From assembly GCA_030765045.1 (NCBI GenBank), contig CM060961.1:94713135-94777134 (forward strand): DNA of 64,000 nucleotides. The letters are read 5' to 3'. This document shows positions 1 through 12,811 of the stretch, piece by piece (positions within the stretch are counted from its first letter, which is position 1; each line of letters opens with the position of its first letter). The position numbers and the translations under genes were made by a program. This DNA is from Tenodera sinensis (taxonomy: Eukaryota > Arthropoda > Insecta > Mantodea > Mantidae). The notes under the pieces are model-generated. The model saw only the letters and a list, made by a program, of their open reading frames with translations. It made no database searches and was not told where the DNA came from.

Positions 1-1670
1 ATTAAACTGTCATTCACTGATAACAGAAACAATTCACAATAATACATTCTGGATACTGGGTCACCTTGTTTTAAAGCATGTGCACTTGTACACATATACC
101 GTTTAAGTTTTAAAAATATAGTTGCTCTAGGTGCAGAAGCCTCTGAAATTCCACTTATTGTGCTAATTTTGAGATGGATTTGGTTGGTGAGCGTTCAAAA
201 CACGCGCCTATTTCGTCTTTCCTCTGTTAAAACTGTACATTTACCTTTCGTTTTTTTTTCTCTCTCTCTCTCTTTTCTGTTTGCCACAGAACCAGTGGTT
301 TCGAATTTCTTCACAATCTCGTGAATTGTAGATATGGAAGGGGGCAGTTCACCAGGGAATGTTTGAACATACGCTGTCCGAACATGACTTGGTGATTCCC
401 ATGTATAACTTTTGCACGCGAAAATGCGTTACTCTGAACTCAAGACTCTGTTCATGTTGGTGGCCGAGTGGAGTGCACACCACTAGCCCACGCGCACAAG
501 GGTTATGGGGGTATCCAGAAAGATTGCGGGGGAAGCGAAACACCGTATGCTCCGTTAGGTTTTAAGTGAAGACGCGTGTATATAGAATTGTCCCGATAAG
601 GCTTTTCTCCCGAGGTTTTTCCTTATCATAAGATGACGAATGTTGGGTAACTTAAAGTTGAGCTCATTTCACCAATTTCATTCATTCATATTGCCATATG
701 ACATTACGTTGGACGACGTTAATATATAAAAGAAAAGACAACCAATATCAAGGCACTTCAATTCACACTTTTCTGTTAAACAAGGCTATCAAATAATGAA
801 TTGATTGGTTTCAATCAACCAGAGTAGCAGCGCATCTTTAACATTAATTTCCATCATGTTTCAGGAGAAGGTTTTCTTAATCTGAGCAACCATGATTAGT
901 TCTCTCCCTCTCATCCATTGTAAAAAGAAGCATTTCACTAAAATTCGATATGGAGGTTTCAGCAGAACTTAAAATTTTGGAATCCGCTGCAACCAAAGTC
1001 TGTGCGTGTGTATGTATGCCAATATTATAAATTCAAAATGAAAGGTTACAAAACCTGTTATTTAATTTTATCATTCTCCTAGGATGCAACGAGAAGATTT
1101 TTCAGGATAACCCCATTCCCCATATCCAGTAATCTTTGCTTTCTAAAACATTACTTTCAGTTTTGACTAAATGACCATACTTTTATTATATTGATAAGAG
1201 GAATAACATGTAACGTATAAACCATGTGGAAGGTAGTGCTTCGGCCATACTTTAATCAGGGATTCTACATGAGTGTAACAAATATGTCCAATACAATTAT
1301 TGTCAAAGAACCGTGTCACCAACAAAGGTTGTGTCAAATATTTGGAGCCATCTAGCTTCTTGACGAATGGATATAAATTGTTTATTATTTCACTGTCGCG
1401 CAAACATTGTGTAAACAATGCTGTAATGCCTTTTTACCTTCATTTGAATGCATTTAGTCACAATTTAACGTTAAAACTTTCTTGCAAAGTTTAGTTTCTA
1501 AGAGAGATTTGGAAACGCCACGTTAAGATATTAACAATTTAACAAATATTTGACAAAAATTATTTTCTCTTTTGGTCGAAACTGTTCTTATTGACAATAA
1601 TTGTAATGTACATATATGTTACTGACCATGCAAAATCCCTGGTTAATGCACGTCCGAAGCAGTACCTTCC
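1..1670. other. AT-rich sequence, nothing recognised
   Basis: No convincing exon, RNA gene or mobile element was recognised. The only structure is a short T/TC pyrimidine run at about 248-277. Short open frames here lack codon bias or family resemblance. Confidence 0.5.
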
Positions 1671-1702
1671 ATCGCGCGCGCACGTGCGTGCGTGTGTGTG
1701 TA
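1671..1702. repeat. CG/GT-type alternating purine-pyrimidine microsatellite
   Basis: A short run shifts from CG repeats through CGTG to GT repeats. Alternating purine-pyrimidine DNA of this sort can adopt Z-form. It lies just upstream of a tRNA-headed SINE. Confidence 0.7.
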
Positions 1703-1722
1703 ATACGAGTTGTCCCAAGTCG

Positions 1723-1946
1723 GTCTGGGTAGTTCAATTGGTTAGACACAGACCTACTGATCCCAAGGCCGTGGGTTCAAAACCGGCACAGGCCGATGGT
1801 TTCTAAGTTTGCTTAAAACGGCAGCTCCATGTCAGTAGATTTACTGGTATATAAAAGAAATCCTGCGGGACGAAATTCCGGCACACCGACGGCGCTGATA
1901 TGATCCTGGCTATTGACAGCGTCGTTAAACAACAAAATAATTTTTG
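1723..1946 (+). repeat. tRNA-derived SINE (family S1)
   Basis: The head carries an RNA polymerase III A-box-like motif at 1730-1748 (TAGTTCAATTGGTTAGACA) and a B-box at 1773-1784 (GGGTTCAAAACC), in tRNA spacing. The body has a ratio-type end (GCGCTGATATGATCC, then GCGTCGTTAAA) that I associate with tRNA-derived SINEs common in insects. It directly abuts the left end of a mariner-like element. No target duplication was found. It is a repeat, not a functional tRNA gene. Confidence 0.75.
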
Positions 1947-2622
1947 GGAGTGTCCCCCCAAAAAAGAAAATACAAACAATGCCTCGTATGTTATGCGGGA
2001 CGGCAGTCTGATCAGCTTTCCAATAGGAACCCCTGTCCGGAAATGCACGATTTGGACGCTGTGACTTATCAAAGTGCGAGTTCACCTTTCGTCCATAAAC
2101 CGAACATCAAGCTGTCTACATTACAAATGGGCTTTGAACTAGGTACCTCCAACATGATTGCAGAGCCTCAAGCACATGACCCAATACGTGTGGTTGTCTT
2201 TGAAGATTTGCAATCGCTCCGTGGGCTTCATCAATAAAGTACTCCGCTGACATTACAGAAGTACCATACATCATACCCTTCATCCAACTACACAGTAAAT
2301 AGTCTAAAGGTGTCAGATCTGGGGACCGTCCTGTCCATGTAGCTGGTCCACCTCTACCAATCCATCGATTAGAATATGCGACGTTGAGGTGATTCCACAC
2401 ATTTACATCAAAGTGTGCTGGAGCTCATGTACGCTTTGAGCTGGTATGGGTGTCACTGCTGTTAAAACGTTATTGTGCTCAAAACTACGTAAGTAACACA
2501 GCAGGATGCGCACCAAGGACGATGGTGGAATTTAGCGCATGCACAAGAATATTATTATACTTAGGTCGTTCAAGTACACAGGTGACTAAAGGGTGGCATA
2601 CTTTCCGTATTAAGATACCAAA
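1945..2622 (-). mobile_element. mariner-like inverted-repeat element, copy 1 (right end missing)
   Basis: The left terminal sequence (GTATGTTATGCGGGACGGCA, 1988 onward) matches the ends of two other elements in this window, at 6451 and 36471. The body matches copies 2 and 3 to about the conserved TATTAAGATACCAAAA near 2622, after which similarity stops. The right inverted repeat is therefore absent. The minus strand holds a transposase C-terminal fragment, listed separately. The copy is non-autonomous. Confidence 0.75.
2116..2400 (-). pseudogene. mariner/Tc1-superfamily transposase C-terminal remnant
   Basis: The 94-residue minus-strand frame contains NRWIGRGGPATWTGRSPDL followed by TPLDYLLCSWMKG and YGTSV. 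In insect mobile elements this block surrounds the last catalytic acid of the DDE/D transposase: mariner has SPDLAPSDYHLF, and this fragment has SPDLTPLDYLL. That is a family comparison made from memory, not a search. The N-terminal helix-turn-helix and the first two catalytic acids are missing, so this is a dead fragment inside copy 1. Copy 2 (minus, 6597-6914) carries the same block. Confidence 0.7.
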
Positions 2623-4690
2623 ATGAAAACCTTTATCTCAATTAACATGAAGTCGATAGAAGAAAAAACTTTCGTAAGAATAAGTTATAAAAGAGTGAGT
2701 AAAGAAAAGTATGTGAGTGCAACACATCCGACTCTTTCTGTTTTTTCTTGTGAGCTCCTTCCTGGCCTCTATGAAATATTTATTATCTCAAGCTTCATCG
2801 TGCTGTAAATGCATATTTTAACATTTGCTTTAGAAAACAAACATTTCTTTGCTCTCTATGGTGAGAAGTAGGCAGAACATTTGTACAACTGTTATGGTTT
2901 ATATTTTGTGTACCTTTTTTACAGATAGATATGTAAATTATATCGAGTCAGTGAGAGAGTGTATAAGGTTGAGGATGTTTCTTTTTTACTAAATATATGT
3001 TTGTCGTTAACAATTTAAAATTTTCTCCACTAATAGAGGGCTTTAGCACCTGGAGAAGTTAGCCAACTCCAAGAGCTTTAAGCACTAGCAGTACTTGACC
3101 CTTATTCTGGGATTTTGGTTGAAGTTTAAAGAGAGCTAGAGGTTAAAACCTGCAGAGTAGGTGACCGCAGTAAAGTAAGGGAACCAAGCAAATGAATATG
3201 GAGGCATAAATGTGCAGCATATCTCATTTGAACTTACAACATTTCATTGAATGTCTCTGATACTATGGTAGAGAAAATCTGATGTTTCATCTAATACTTC
3301 GATATCGAGCTTTTAACAGAAGCAGGCACACGTTTACTCTTTACACCATTCGGATACAGTACTTTTAGTCCGGAGTTTACGAAGTAGCCAACTGAATGAG
3401 CATTAGTTTCCTCCAACACCTTCCAACAAATAAAATGCGAATTTCCATAACTTTGTTTACCTAATTTCCCTACAATTAAATTTGATATACTGCGCCCCAG
3501 AGCATCTGTGATTTCATCTGTTGTAGCAATCTGACCTTATTTCGTTCAGCTGTGATTCATACACCATCTCAGGATTTTTTTTTTTTTTTTTTTCGAAATG
3601 TCGATTCGGAGGGCATTCTTTCTCTGCAATACTTTCCTAAAATGACTTCATTGTGATATTTTCAACTGCATTTCAAGGAATTTTGGCTGCAGGGAATGCT
3701 TTACACGTATCAAAGTGGAATTGGGACTTTATCCTTGAGGACCTAGTTTGCTTCCGAGAATCTTTCTTTGTGAAATTTGTATAATGTATTGAAGGTTTCT
3801 AGTGTTATACCAAGTGACTTTTTTTTCGGCAGAGACTTTAAATAGAACAATATGTTCATAAATATATTTTAATGTCCGTAAATCATATTTTGCTAAACTA
3901 ATTGAAGTTTTAAATGAATAACCAATATAGCTCACATAAAAATTAGTGTAACTTAAAAAGATTGTCTTTTACAAAATTGATATGTTGTACTGTTACACCC
4001 CAGTATTCGACTTAATAAAATGCAATTTGAGATTATTTTCAGATAGAAGAAAAAGTCATACGGTACAATTAATCGCGGTAGTTAATATACATGGTCTCAT
4101 GTGAATAATACAAATGACAGAATATACAGTCTTTATTGTAGACCTGACTGAAGATTATTTTCCCATCTGTTGGATAAGGCTGGAAATCTGAAATCCATGT
4201 TATTATTAATGCACTTTTGGTAGATTTATTGTTAAACATTTTGCAGCACTAGCACAAAAATTATCACAACAACCAAAGACTTTAATATAGTTATATGAAC
4301 ACGAACCAACAGTTTGCCTTATTTTCAAACAACTTTCTCACAACCAGACGTGCGCCAATTATTACTGCATTCCAATGCCGAAGTTCCGATTTCAATAAAT
4401 TGTTGCCTCGTATATCATTTTGCTAAACCTTTCAAAAACATCACCACGTCGCATTTTATCAGAGATCAAATCAGTAACTAGTCAATGAAAGGTTTGTTGT
4501 TGATTAAATAACTACTTATTGAATACAACAGTGTAGTCAATAAATTCACTGGAATTTAAAAAAAAGGCATTTATAGCCACCAAAAAAGGCAGAAATAGAC
4601 ATTTATGTTCAAATAGGTGCCTATAGGCACTATAAAAGTTGGTTAATACCTTTTAGGTCAATTATATGTGTAATTGTCTATGATAGACTT
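2623..4690. other. Mostly unrecognised AT-rich DNA
   Basis: Two small items stand out. At about 2690-2760, GTGAGTGCAACACAT matches the 3' end of the R-B repeat. At 3575-3593 there is a run of 19 T. At about 4560-4640 a tract of repeated AAAGGCA-type motifs resembles the subterminal part of the inner hAT element near 37210 and 38640, and may be a decayed relative. No gene was seen. Confidence 0.45.
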
Positions 4691-4699
4691 AAATGCTGT

Positions 4700-6165
<1,466 letters not shown>

Positions 6166-6596
6166 AAACCTAAATATCCGAATTCCAGTTATAAGTATTT
6201 GGGTTCCAATGAAATTTGAAGATAGTACATCGCACAGCATGTTTTTACTTCATTTATATTAACTCAATTTTAAGGACAAGCACACCTGATAATTTCAAAA
6301 GAACTCCTTTAAAGAATGATAGAAGTATTAGTTACGTGGTTGTGTTTTGAGTGGGCTGTTCAGGTGGAAGTCACTTTTTTAACTACCGTGAGAGCTCTCA
6401 GAAGCATAAAAACTCAATGAGGAAACTTGGTGGTTGCATATACAACGCTTGTATGTTGTGCCGGACGGCAAACTAATCAGCTTTCAAATAGGAGCCCCTG
6501 TCCGAAAATGCACAGTTTGGACACTGTAGCGCATCGAACTTTGAGATGTGTGTGCGTTCACATTTCGTCAATAAACCCAACATCGAGCTGTCTACA

Positions 6597-6914
6597 TTAC
6601 AAACGGACTTCGAGCTGTGTACCTCCTACGTCATTACTGAGCCTATATGGGTGGCCGTGAGTCTCATACACATGGCCCAGTACGTGCGTTTGTCTTTGAA
6701 GATTTTCAGTCGCTCCGTGGACTGCAGCCATAAGGTGCTCCGCTGACGTTACAGGAGTGCCATACACCGTACCCTTCATCCAACTCCACAGAATATAGTC
6801 TAGATCGGGTGACGGTGCTGGCCATGGAACTGGTCCACCTCTATCAATCCAACGATTTGGATATGCGACGTTGAGGTGATTCTGCACATTTACATCAAGG
6901 TGTGCGGAGTTCAT
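6597..6914 (-). pseudogene. mariner/Tc1-superfamily transposase C-terminal remnant
   Basis: This is a 105-residue minus-strand frame with the same order of blocks as copy 1: HLNVAYPNRWIDRGGP, then PSPDLDYILWSWMKG, YGTPVTSAEHL and a C-terminal helix-rich stretch. A deletion removes the TPL found in copy 1 (SPDL-DYILW), next to the last catalytic acid. Upstream catalytic domains are absent. It is a non-functional fossil. Confidence 0.7.
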
Positions 6915-7151
6915 ATCGGCCAGTTCAGCAGCTGTGTGCTGGTACGTATTGCACTTCTGTTAAAAATGTTACTGTACTGGAAACGACAGAAAAAACCGCA
7001 GTAAGATACGCACCAACGAGTATATGGAGCAATTTAGCGCATGCGCAAGAATGTTGTTAGGCTCAGGTCGTTCTTCCCATTGCACACATGGCTATAGGGT
7101 TGCATATCTTCGGTATTAAGATACCAAACCGAATGTTAAAAATTGTCACAA

Positions 7152-7223
7152 CCTTTCGTTCTGGGGCCCTAATGACCAAGTTGTCGACGGGCCCTTAAAC
7201 CCGACGCTCACCCCTTTCGTTCT
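7152..7223 (+). mobile_element. Ultra-short retroposon-like insertion (50 bp) with 11-bp target duplication
   Basis: The 50 bp at 7163-7212 starts GGGGCCCTAATGACC, contains GTCGACGGGCCC and ends in a degenerate CCGA/C-rich tail. It is flanked by perfect copies of CCTTTCGTTCT at 7152-7162 and 7213-7223. The homologous site in mariner-like copy 3 (about 41040-41060) is unoccupied. The same core, in reverse orientation, occurs at 51583-51619 with its own target duplication. Confidence 0.75.
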
Positions 7224-7340
7224 CGCATTTTGACACTCTCCAGCGTCCAAACTGGGCATTTTCGGTCAGAGGTTGCTATTTAAAAAAGTAAAAATGATCA
7301 GTTTGCCGTCCCGCACAACATACTAAACGTTGTCGGGTTT

Positions 7341-7378
7341 TTTTTTTTTTTTGTTTTTTTTTGTTTTTTTTTTTTTTG
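7341..7378. repeat. Interrupted poly-T tract
   Basis: T runs broken by single G residues, at the right boundary of mariner-like copy 2. Copy 3 has T then G runs at the same place (41161-41190), so the homopolymer is a positional property of this family or of its junction with R-A. Confidence 0.9.
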
Positions 7379-8008
7379 ACACTCAAAATATATATAAAGT
7401 GGATATGTGTGTATGCATGTAACCGTTGATCTCCTCGAAATTCGGCACTTATGTATATGTATTTCCTCATGGAGCAGGTTTTTATGCTACCCATTTCACT
7501 ATGCAACTTATTACATTCACATGGTTTTCTTTACTCACTGTTTTACATGACATTCACATATCCTTCTCTACACGCCCTTCAACTTACAGTACACATAATT
7601 GTCTATGATTGAAATAGAAATGTAACGTACTGTATTCACATAGTTTTCTCTACTCAGTTTTCTTTTATATAACTCTTTCACTTATGTTTCTCTACTCTCT
7701 TCTACAAACAGTTCACATTCTACACGATTGAAATATAAACACAACGATATGTAGGATTTTCGGTCCTCGCATGCGGTATTTGTAGTTGTTTCAACAGTGC
7801 TTTTGAATAGTGTCATCCCGAAGCTTTTATTCATCTTTTATTTATTTTTTTGTTCTTTACAGTATCCTAAGGGATTTAATTAACTCTTTGATTGTGTTAA
7901 GTCATATTTTTGTAAATGTGTCCAAAGAAACACAAGGCAATTGGAAAGTGCAACCTAAGTCTAAAAGTTGTGGGGATATATCGGGCAATGCTGGGTATTT
8001 CAGCTAGT
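7378..8008 (+). repeat. R-A dispersed repeat, copy 1
   Basis: Shared blocks with 41195-42262 include TTGTCTATGATTGAAA, TTTTCTCTACTC, CTCTCTTCTACAAACA and the terminal GCTGGGTATTTCAGCTAGT at about 7990-8008. With 26690-26840 it shares the TCCAAAGAAA..CAAGGC..TTGG..AAGTGCAACCTA stretch. The end, a GGGCAAYGCTGGGT hairpin-like motif a few bases before CTAG, resembles a Helitron 3' end (hairpin then CTRR). That assignment is tentative. No protein is encoded. Confidence 0.65.
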
Positions 8009-8246
8009 GGATACATAAACGTTGTAGCTAAGTTAATAAGAGTGTCAACCTAACAGTAATGCTTTTAAATCGAATAAAAGTCTTGTTACTGTGTGAAAGA
8101 AGTATTTATAAAAAAAAGTTAATATTTGAATTGTTTTGTACTCTTATACAGTCTTTAAACAGCCACAGGATATAATTGAGGAAATGTATTAGTGATAACT
8201 ATACTTCTATATGCTAATTATCAATGCAGAAACTTGGTAGAGAAAC

Positions 8247-8519
8247 ATAACAGCTACAGATTTTGAGAGGTACAACCGGAACTTAAAAATTCAATGCCAC
8301 AACTGGGATTTGAACCACAGACCTTCCGCTTACCGGGCGGCTGCTCTACCACTGAGCTATTGTGACAAACTGCCAGAATGGCATTAAATTCTCAAACCAG
8401 TTCGTATTTCTCCTGGTAAGTTCCGGTTCTACCTCTCAAACTTTGCCCACACACGGCTTGTGTGTTTAAAAACACCAACAGTAAGTTTGTTGGCATAAAT
8501 AAATAACAGCTACAGATTT
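8247..8519 (-). repeat. S8 tRNA-like composite SINE, 239 bp, with 17-bp target duplication
   Basis: The insert spans 8264-8502 between perfect copies of ATAACAGCTACAGATTT at 8247-8263 and 8503-8519, so it is a retroposed insertion. A tRNA-like unit lies on the minus strand at 8295-8366. It has a complementary 7-bp acceptor-like stem (GTCACAA with TTGTGGC), an A-box TAGCTCAGTGGTAGAGC and a B-box GGTTCAAATCC. The base at tRNA position 33 is C rather than T, so I call it SINE-borne rather than a gene. The motif GAGAGGTA..AACCGGAACTTA occurs at the left end and again, inverted, near 8415-8440. Confidence 0.8.
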
Positions 8520-10224
8520 GCAGCTATTCCATACTCTCATAATACTCATTTGCCAAGTTATCTTTAAGATGTCCTTTCTGCTTTAGTTTATTTGAATATG
8601 CACCTGAGTTAAATTTTGCTCACATTACTTTTTAATAAAACCTAAACAGAAGATTTCCTTCAAAGACAAAAGGCAGACTCAAAACAATCAAATGATGCCC
8701 CTGTAAGGAAAAAGCATGTCGTCTTTGATCCCTTGCAGTCAGAGGCAAAGAAACAGAACCGATCGCCTAAAGGAAGTAGGATAACAAACAGATACGGGGG
8801 AGGGGAGAGGAGGGGAGGGGAGACGGTGACGTGAACACAATTAAGGAAGGAGGAGCGGAGAAAGGAAATCAAATTGCATCTTCTGTGGTGCAGCCAATAT
8901 TCTGATTATGAACTATCCCTTGCTGCAGGGAATGGAACTGTCGATCAAAACATCAGTTTTATTAAAAGGGCAAAGTGAACCGGGAGATGCAGATGGCGTG
9001 AAAGAAAGAACAGCAGGTAACCTTTAAGTGGATCAACAATGGTTTCCTGGTGAACGGTTGCTATGCAAGATAAACTGAACTGCTTCCGTGTTTACTTTCA
9101 TAGAAGCGTTTTGGGAGTGCATACAGTTCACTCGTTCGTCTCATATAGTGCACGAAACGAGTTTAGTAATATACACTGTTTGGCACCAACTCTTAGTTTC
9201 CTTTCGTCTTACCGGAGTCTCACAAGGGACGCGTATAACTTCTGACCAATGAATGCTGACAGCTTTACAATACAGGGCTAGAGGCTGCTCTCGTAGAAAA
9301 GCCACGTTTTAGTTTTCTTTAAACTTATCTCCAAATTATTAAATGCCTATTATGCAAAGGTTGCTTGAAATAAACAGCATTTATTGGGTTAAACGATTCT
9401 GTCTTAAGTAGGCTTCGGACGTGCTTGCTAGTTCGTTGTGCTTTGGTTGGAAAATGGTTAGGGTTTCACAGTTACCTCTCATTCCCAAACACTGCCTACC
9501 GTTCACCCTAAGTACTGGCTTGTAAACAACCTACCGGTCGGTATACTAGAAGTGCATCTATCCTAAATGCATGCCAGAAGTTTTAACTTAATATTTATAA
9601 CCACAAAAACAAGTAAAACTTTACAGTAAACATAATGCAAGATTATAGTGAAACATTTAAGAATGTTTAATCATTCTACAAATTCTACCTATTGAAATTC
9701 GTATCGAAATAACTTAAAACATGTTTGTCTATTACGTTATATTATAATGAAGTTTCTGCTTTTGAATGAAAGGTTCTCTTCTAATACCTATGCAATAAAC
9801 CGCCTTTCTTGGGTAGCATTCAAATTTAATTACATTCCTGTGAATTTGCACAGCTTCTGAAATTTGTGGAACTGTGTTACCAGCTGGCCACGTGTAGTTT
9901 CTGATGTATTCAAGCCACGGCGGTAAGTTAATGGGCAACGATTTCATGGGTCATCAGAAATAACCAATGCTTCCCTTTCTAGCCGACATGTCCAGCCAGT
10001 AGCATGAAGACTGCTGTCACTGCACAGAGGTAAAGAAATGGAAGCTACGAAGGCCTCGATAAATAATCATGATACCCTTGCATGTTCTTAAATTCACTTT
10101 CTGAGTAGGTTATAGGTATAAGTTATACAACACAGGGGGACACCTCGCGCACATTCTACACAGCTTTATTGTCTCTGCCAGGAGGAACCACAGGAGGGTA
10201 CAAGCAGACAGACTGTAGAGCCGT
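8520..10224. other. Unrecognised AT-rich DNA with one G-rich tract
   Basis: Nothing gene-like was recognised. The G-rich tract at 8796-8820, with five G-runs, is the only strong compositional feature. Confidence 0.45.
8796..8820 (+). other. Potential G-quadruplex tract
   Basis: Four runs of four or more G, plus one G-pair, are separated by A or AGA spacers on the plus strand. This satisfies the usual four-tract G-quadruplex pattern with very short loops. It is isolated in AT-rich DNA and no gene is visible beside it. Confidence 0.6.
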
Positions 10225-10500
10225 GTGGTAATCCCTAACAGTTCCAGATTAAAGCCATTCTCAGTGCTGGAGCTGTTTAGAGGAGATATTGTCACCCACT
10301 GGGGGGCCCAGAATCGATCCCAGGTGAGCACATGTGGGATTTGTGGTGGACAGAGCGGCATAGGTGAGGTTTCCTCCGGGTTCTCCGGTTTCCCCCGCCA
10401 TCTTATTCCAACCGTGCTCCATTTTCATTGCATGTATCATGTCATCGCCTGCGGTGCTGCATGTAGCAAACGCGGGCGTTAAACACTATAAAAACAAAAC
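10225..10500 (+). repeat. tRNA-derived SINE (family S3), decayed head
   Basis: The B-box-like ATCGATCCC at about 10313 is followed by the body shared with 59167-59516: TGTGGGATTTGTGGTGGA, GAGCGGCAT, TTTCCTCCGGGTTCTCCGG, TTTCCCCCGCCA. The end is A-rich (CTATAAAAACAAAACAAAAAA at about 10485). No A-box is discernible. Confidence 0.7.
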
Positions 10501-10555
10501 AAAAAAGTCACCCTCTGGTGTCTATGGCGAATTCTCTCTTCTTTGAGCAAGCAAA

Positions 10556-10665
10556 CAATAAGCTAATTTCTGCAAATGTTTATCCCAACTAACACGAAGA
10601 AAATATAGCAATAGGAGTTTGTAAGAATGGTTACTACAAGAGTAGAGAAAGTCAAGTGAAGATAT
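10556..10665 (+). repeat. R-B repeat, 3'-end fragment
   Basis: Blocks TAATTTCTGCAAATGTTTAT, CCCAACTAACACGAAGAA and AGAATGGTTACTACAAGAG match the 3' part of the R-B copy at 51205-51310. The 5' half is absent. Confidence 0.75.
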
Positions 10666-12237
10666 TTTTATTACTAGCCGTCGCTTGAGCATGAGATTCT
10701 TTTCCCAGGGTACGCCTGGATGTGACTTTCATAAACGATGACACGGGTTCTTGTTATTAAGTCTTGTAATAAAGGTTTTAAGTAATTAAAAGTGAAGCAT
10801 TCCCAACAGATGAAAAATTATGTAATAATTCCCTAGTTAAATATAACTGGTATTATATATGAAGACTTTTCCCGACGGCATTGTAAATCGCGGAGGTTGG
10901 TTTCAGTAAATAATCCAACTCCATTCTGTTCCTTAGGTAGAAACAACGGAAACCTTTTCCAAGTGACAAATGCTCCCAGACTCTCCGACGATTCAAAAAG
11001 AAGTGAGATCTATTCGAGCACATACCGACGCTAGGAGTGATAATATTCCCCTTTCTATTTAACTCCTCTGAACTCCCCTCCACTCATAACTACAATGCCA
11101 CGTTTCAACAATTACTACACTGTTCAAGGTCTCTTGATTTTCACCCTGATTTGGTGTATACAACTCCCAGAAATCCGCTAAATTCTCCAGTCTGCGCGCG
11201 CCGATTTTTATTTCTTAATTTCTCGTGCCTAACTATTTGGCGAATTCTCCGAAGTGGGTCACATAACCAGTTCTTCGCTAATGTCCTACGTAACTATCTG
11301 GTAACCACGTACTGATTCTGCTGTCGCTTTGTACATTCTAACATTATATGACATATTCCTCTTATATTAATATTTTAAGTGATTCTTTTTTATATTTGCT
11401 TCTTTATCGTTAATTAATTATTATAGTTAATTCATTTATTAATTACATTTTAAATTATATATTTTCTGAACCCATAATTTCGACATTATGATATAAAATT
11501 ACATTTTTTCAGGTTTCCTTATGTTATTGACTCTAAGGAAAACCTGTATTAAAATAGGATCTAAAATACTCGTATGTATTTGTCTAGAACTTTATTAAGA
11601 ATTTCTGTGAGAGAAAAACAACTCATATCCATATGTATGAATAGCTCAATAAGCATTACGAATTATATATATTAATTATATATAATTCAATAAATTCGAT
11701 AGTTGTTGTTTAAACTAAAGAAACTGTAGCACTTGCATGAAAGTAAATAATGTTACTACCAGCGTTTAGAAGAAATTAAGATTAAATAACTCGGAAGTTA
11801 TTGCTCCATCCCATTATGTACAGTAATGAAAAAAATTATGCTTGACATTGCGGTTTGTTTTAACAAGATGGAATTAATAAATTTGAGAATAAACTCAATG
11901 ATGGAAAACAATTCTCTCCATGCTTAACACCTTAAAGTTTAACTATATTATATATTAAATAGCTTGTTATATCATAAGTTGTCACAACTATAAACATGGA
12001 TAGCACGACAAAGAATGGCACTATGTAAATATTTCCGTGCCATTTATTAACTATAATATAGTAAATACTGCTAATGGCTGATGCCAGATGCAAGGCACTA
12101 GAAAACAACATATAGTAAATACAAAAAACAGATAGTTATTCAAAAAGTCCTTCTTTGGAAGTCCCATAGGTGTCCAAACGGTGCATTTGCTTCAAATTCA
12201 TTCCATCTGTTCTTTGTATTCACTATATTATAAGTAC
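10666..12237. other. Unrecognised AT-rich DNA
   Basis: Nothing was identified except a near-palindromic AT tract at about 11661-11690 and a short ACTAGCCGTCGCTTGAGC motif at 10674 that may be the decayed reverse end of an R-A-type element. Confidence 0.4.
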
Positions 12238-12744
12238 CTGGGCGACCGAGCTTCGCTCGACTTTTTTGTTCTTGTTGTTTTTTTTGGGGGGCGGGGGGGG
12301 GGAGAAGATACTTATTTAGGTAAACTTGAAAGGCAAAATGTTAACTAAATAGACATTTTCATTCTAATTGTTGGAGCCGTTTCCGTGACAAGACCTTTAA
12401 TATCTTGGCTTGTTCGTTGAAATTGGCCCATTAACAGAGAAATTATGGCCAAAATAAGGTTTAGAGTAATTGTGACTGTTACGTGTAGACTAAGATATCT
12501 AAGTAAACCTTCTTTAGGTTTTCTGAAAGCTCTTGATGAGACCTTTAATATCCTGGCCTGTTTGTTGAAATTGGTCCATTAACAGAGAAATTATGGCCAA
12601 AATAAGGTTTTAAGTAATTGTGACTGTTACGCGTAAAATCGCGTTTTTTGTATACAGCTAAACTTAAGAAGCAAAACCCTATGTGAATACAAAGTTTGAT
12701 TAAAATCGTTAGAGCCTCTTCCAAGTTGCGCCGAATATGTGTGT

Positions 12745-12811
<67 letters not shown>

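Larger units (their letters stand above)
6444..7340 (-). mobile_element. mariner-like inverted-repeat element, copy 2 (both ends present)
   Basis: Terminal inverted repeats of roughly 75-80 bp are visible. The left begins GTATGTTGTGCCGGACGGCA at 6451 and runs to the GTTTGGAC block at about 6523. The right runs from GCGTCCAAACTGGGCATT (about 7242) to GCACAACATAC (7323). The A/T-rich outer ends (poly-T at 7340-7378) may also belong to it, so the exact termini are uncertain. The minus strand at 6597-6914 carries a transposase C-terminal remnant (NRWIDRGGPVPWPAPSPDL). A 50-bp mini-insertion lies at 7163-7212. Confidence 0.8.

Noticed and set aside
8295..8366. Possible functional tRNA gene on the minus strand
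   Set aside because: The cloverleaf is good, but it lies inside a retroposed insertion repeated at 44571 and 50735 and has C at position 33.
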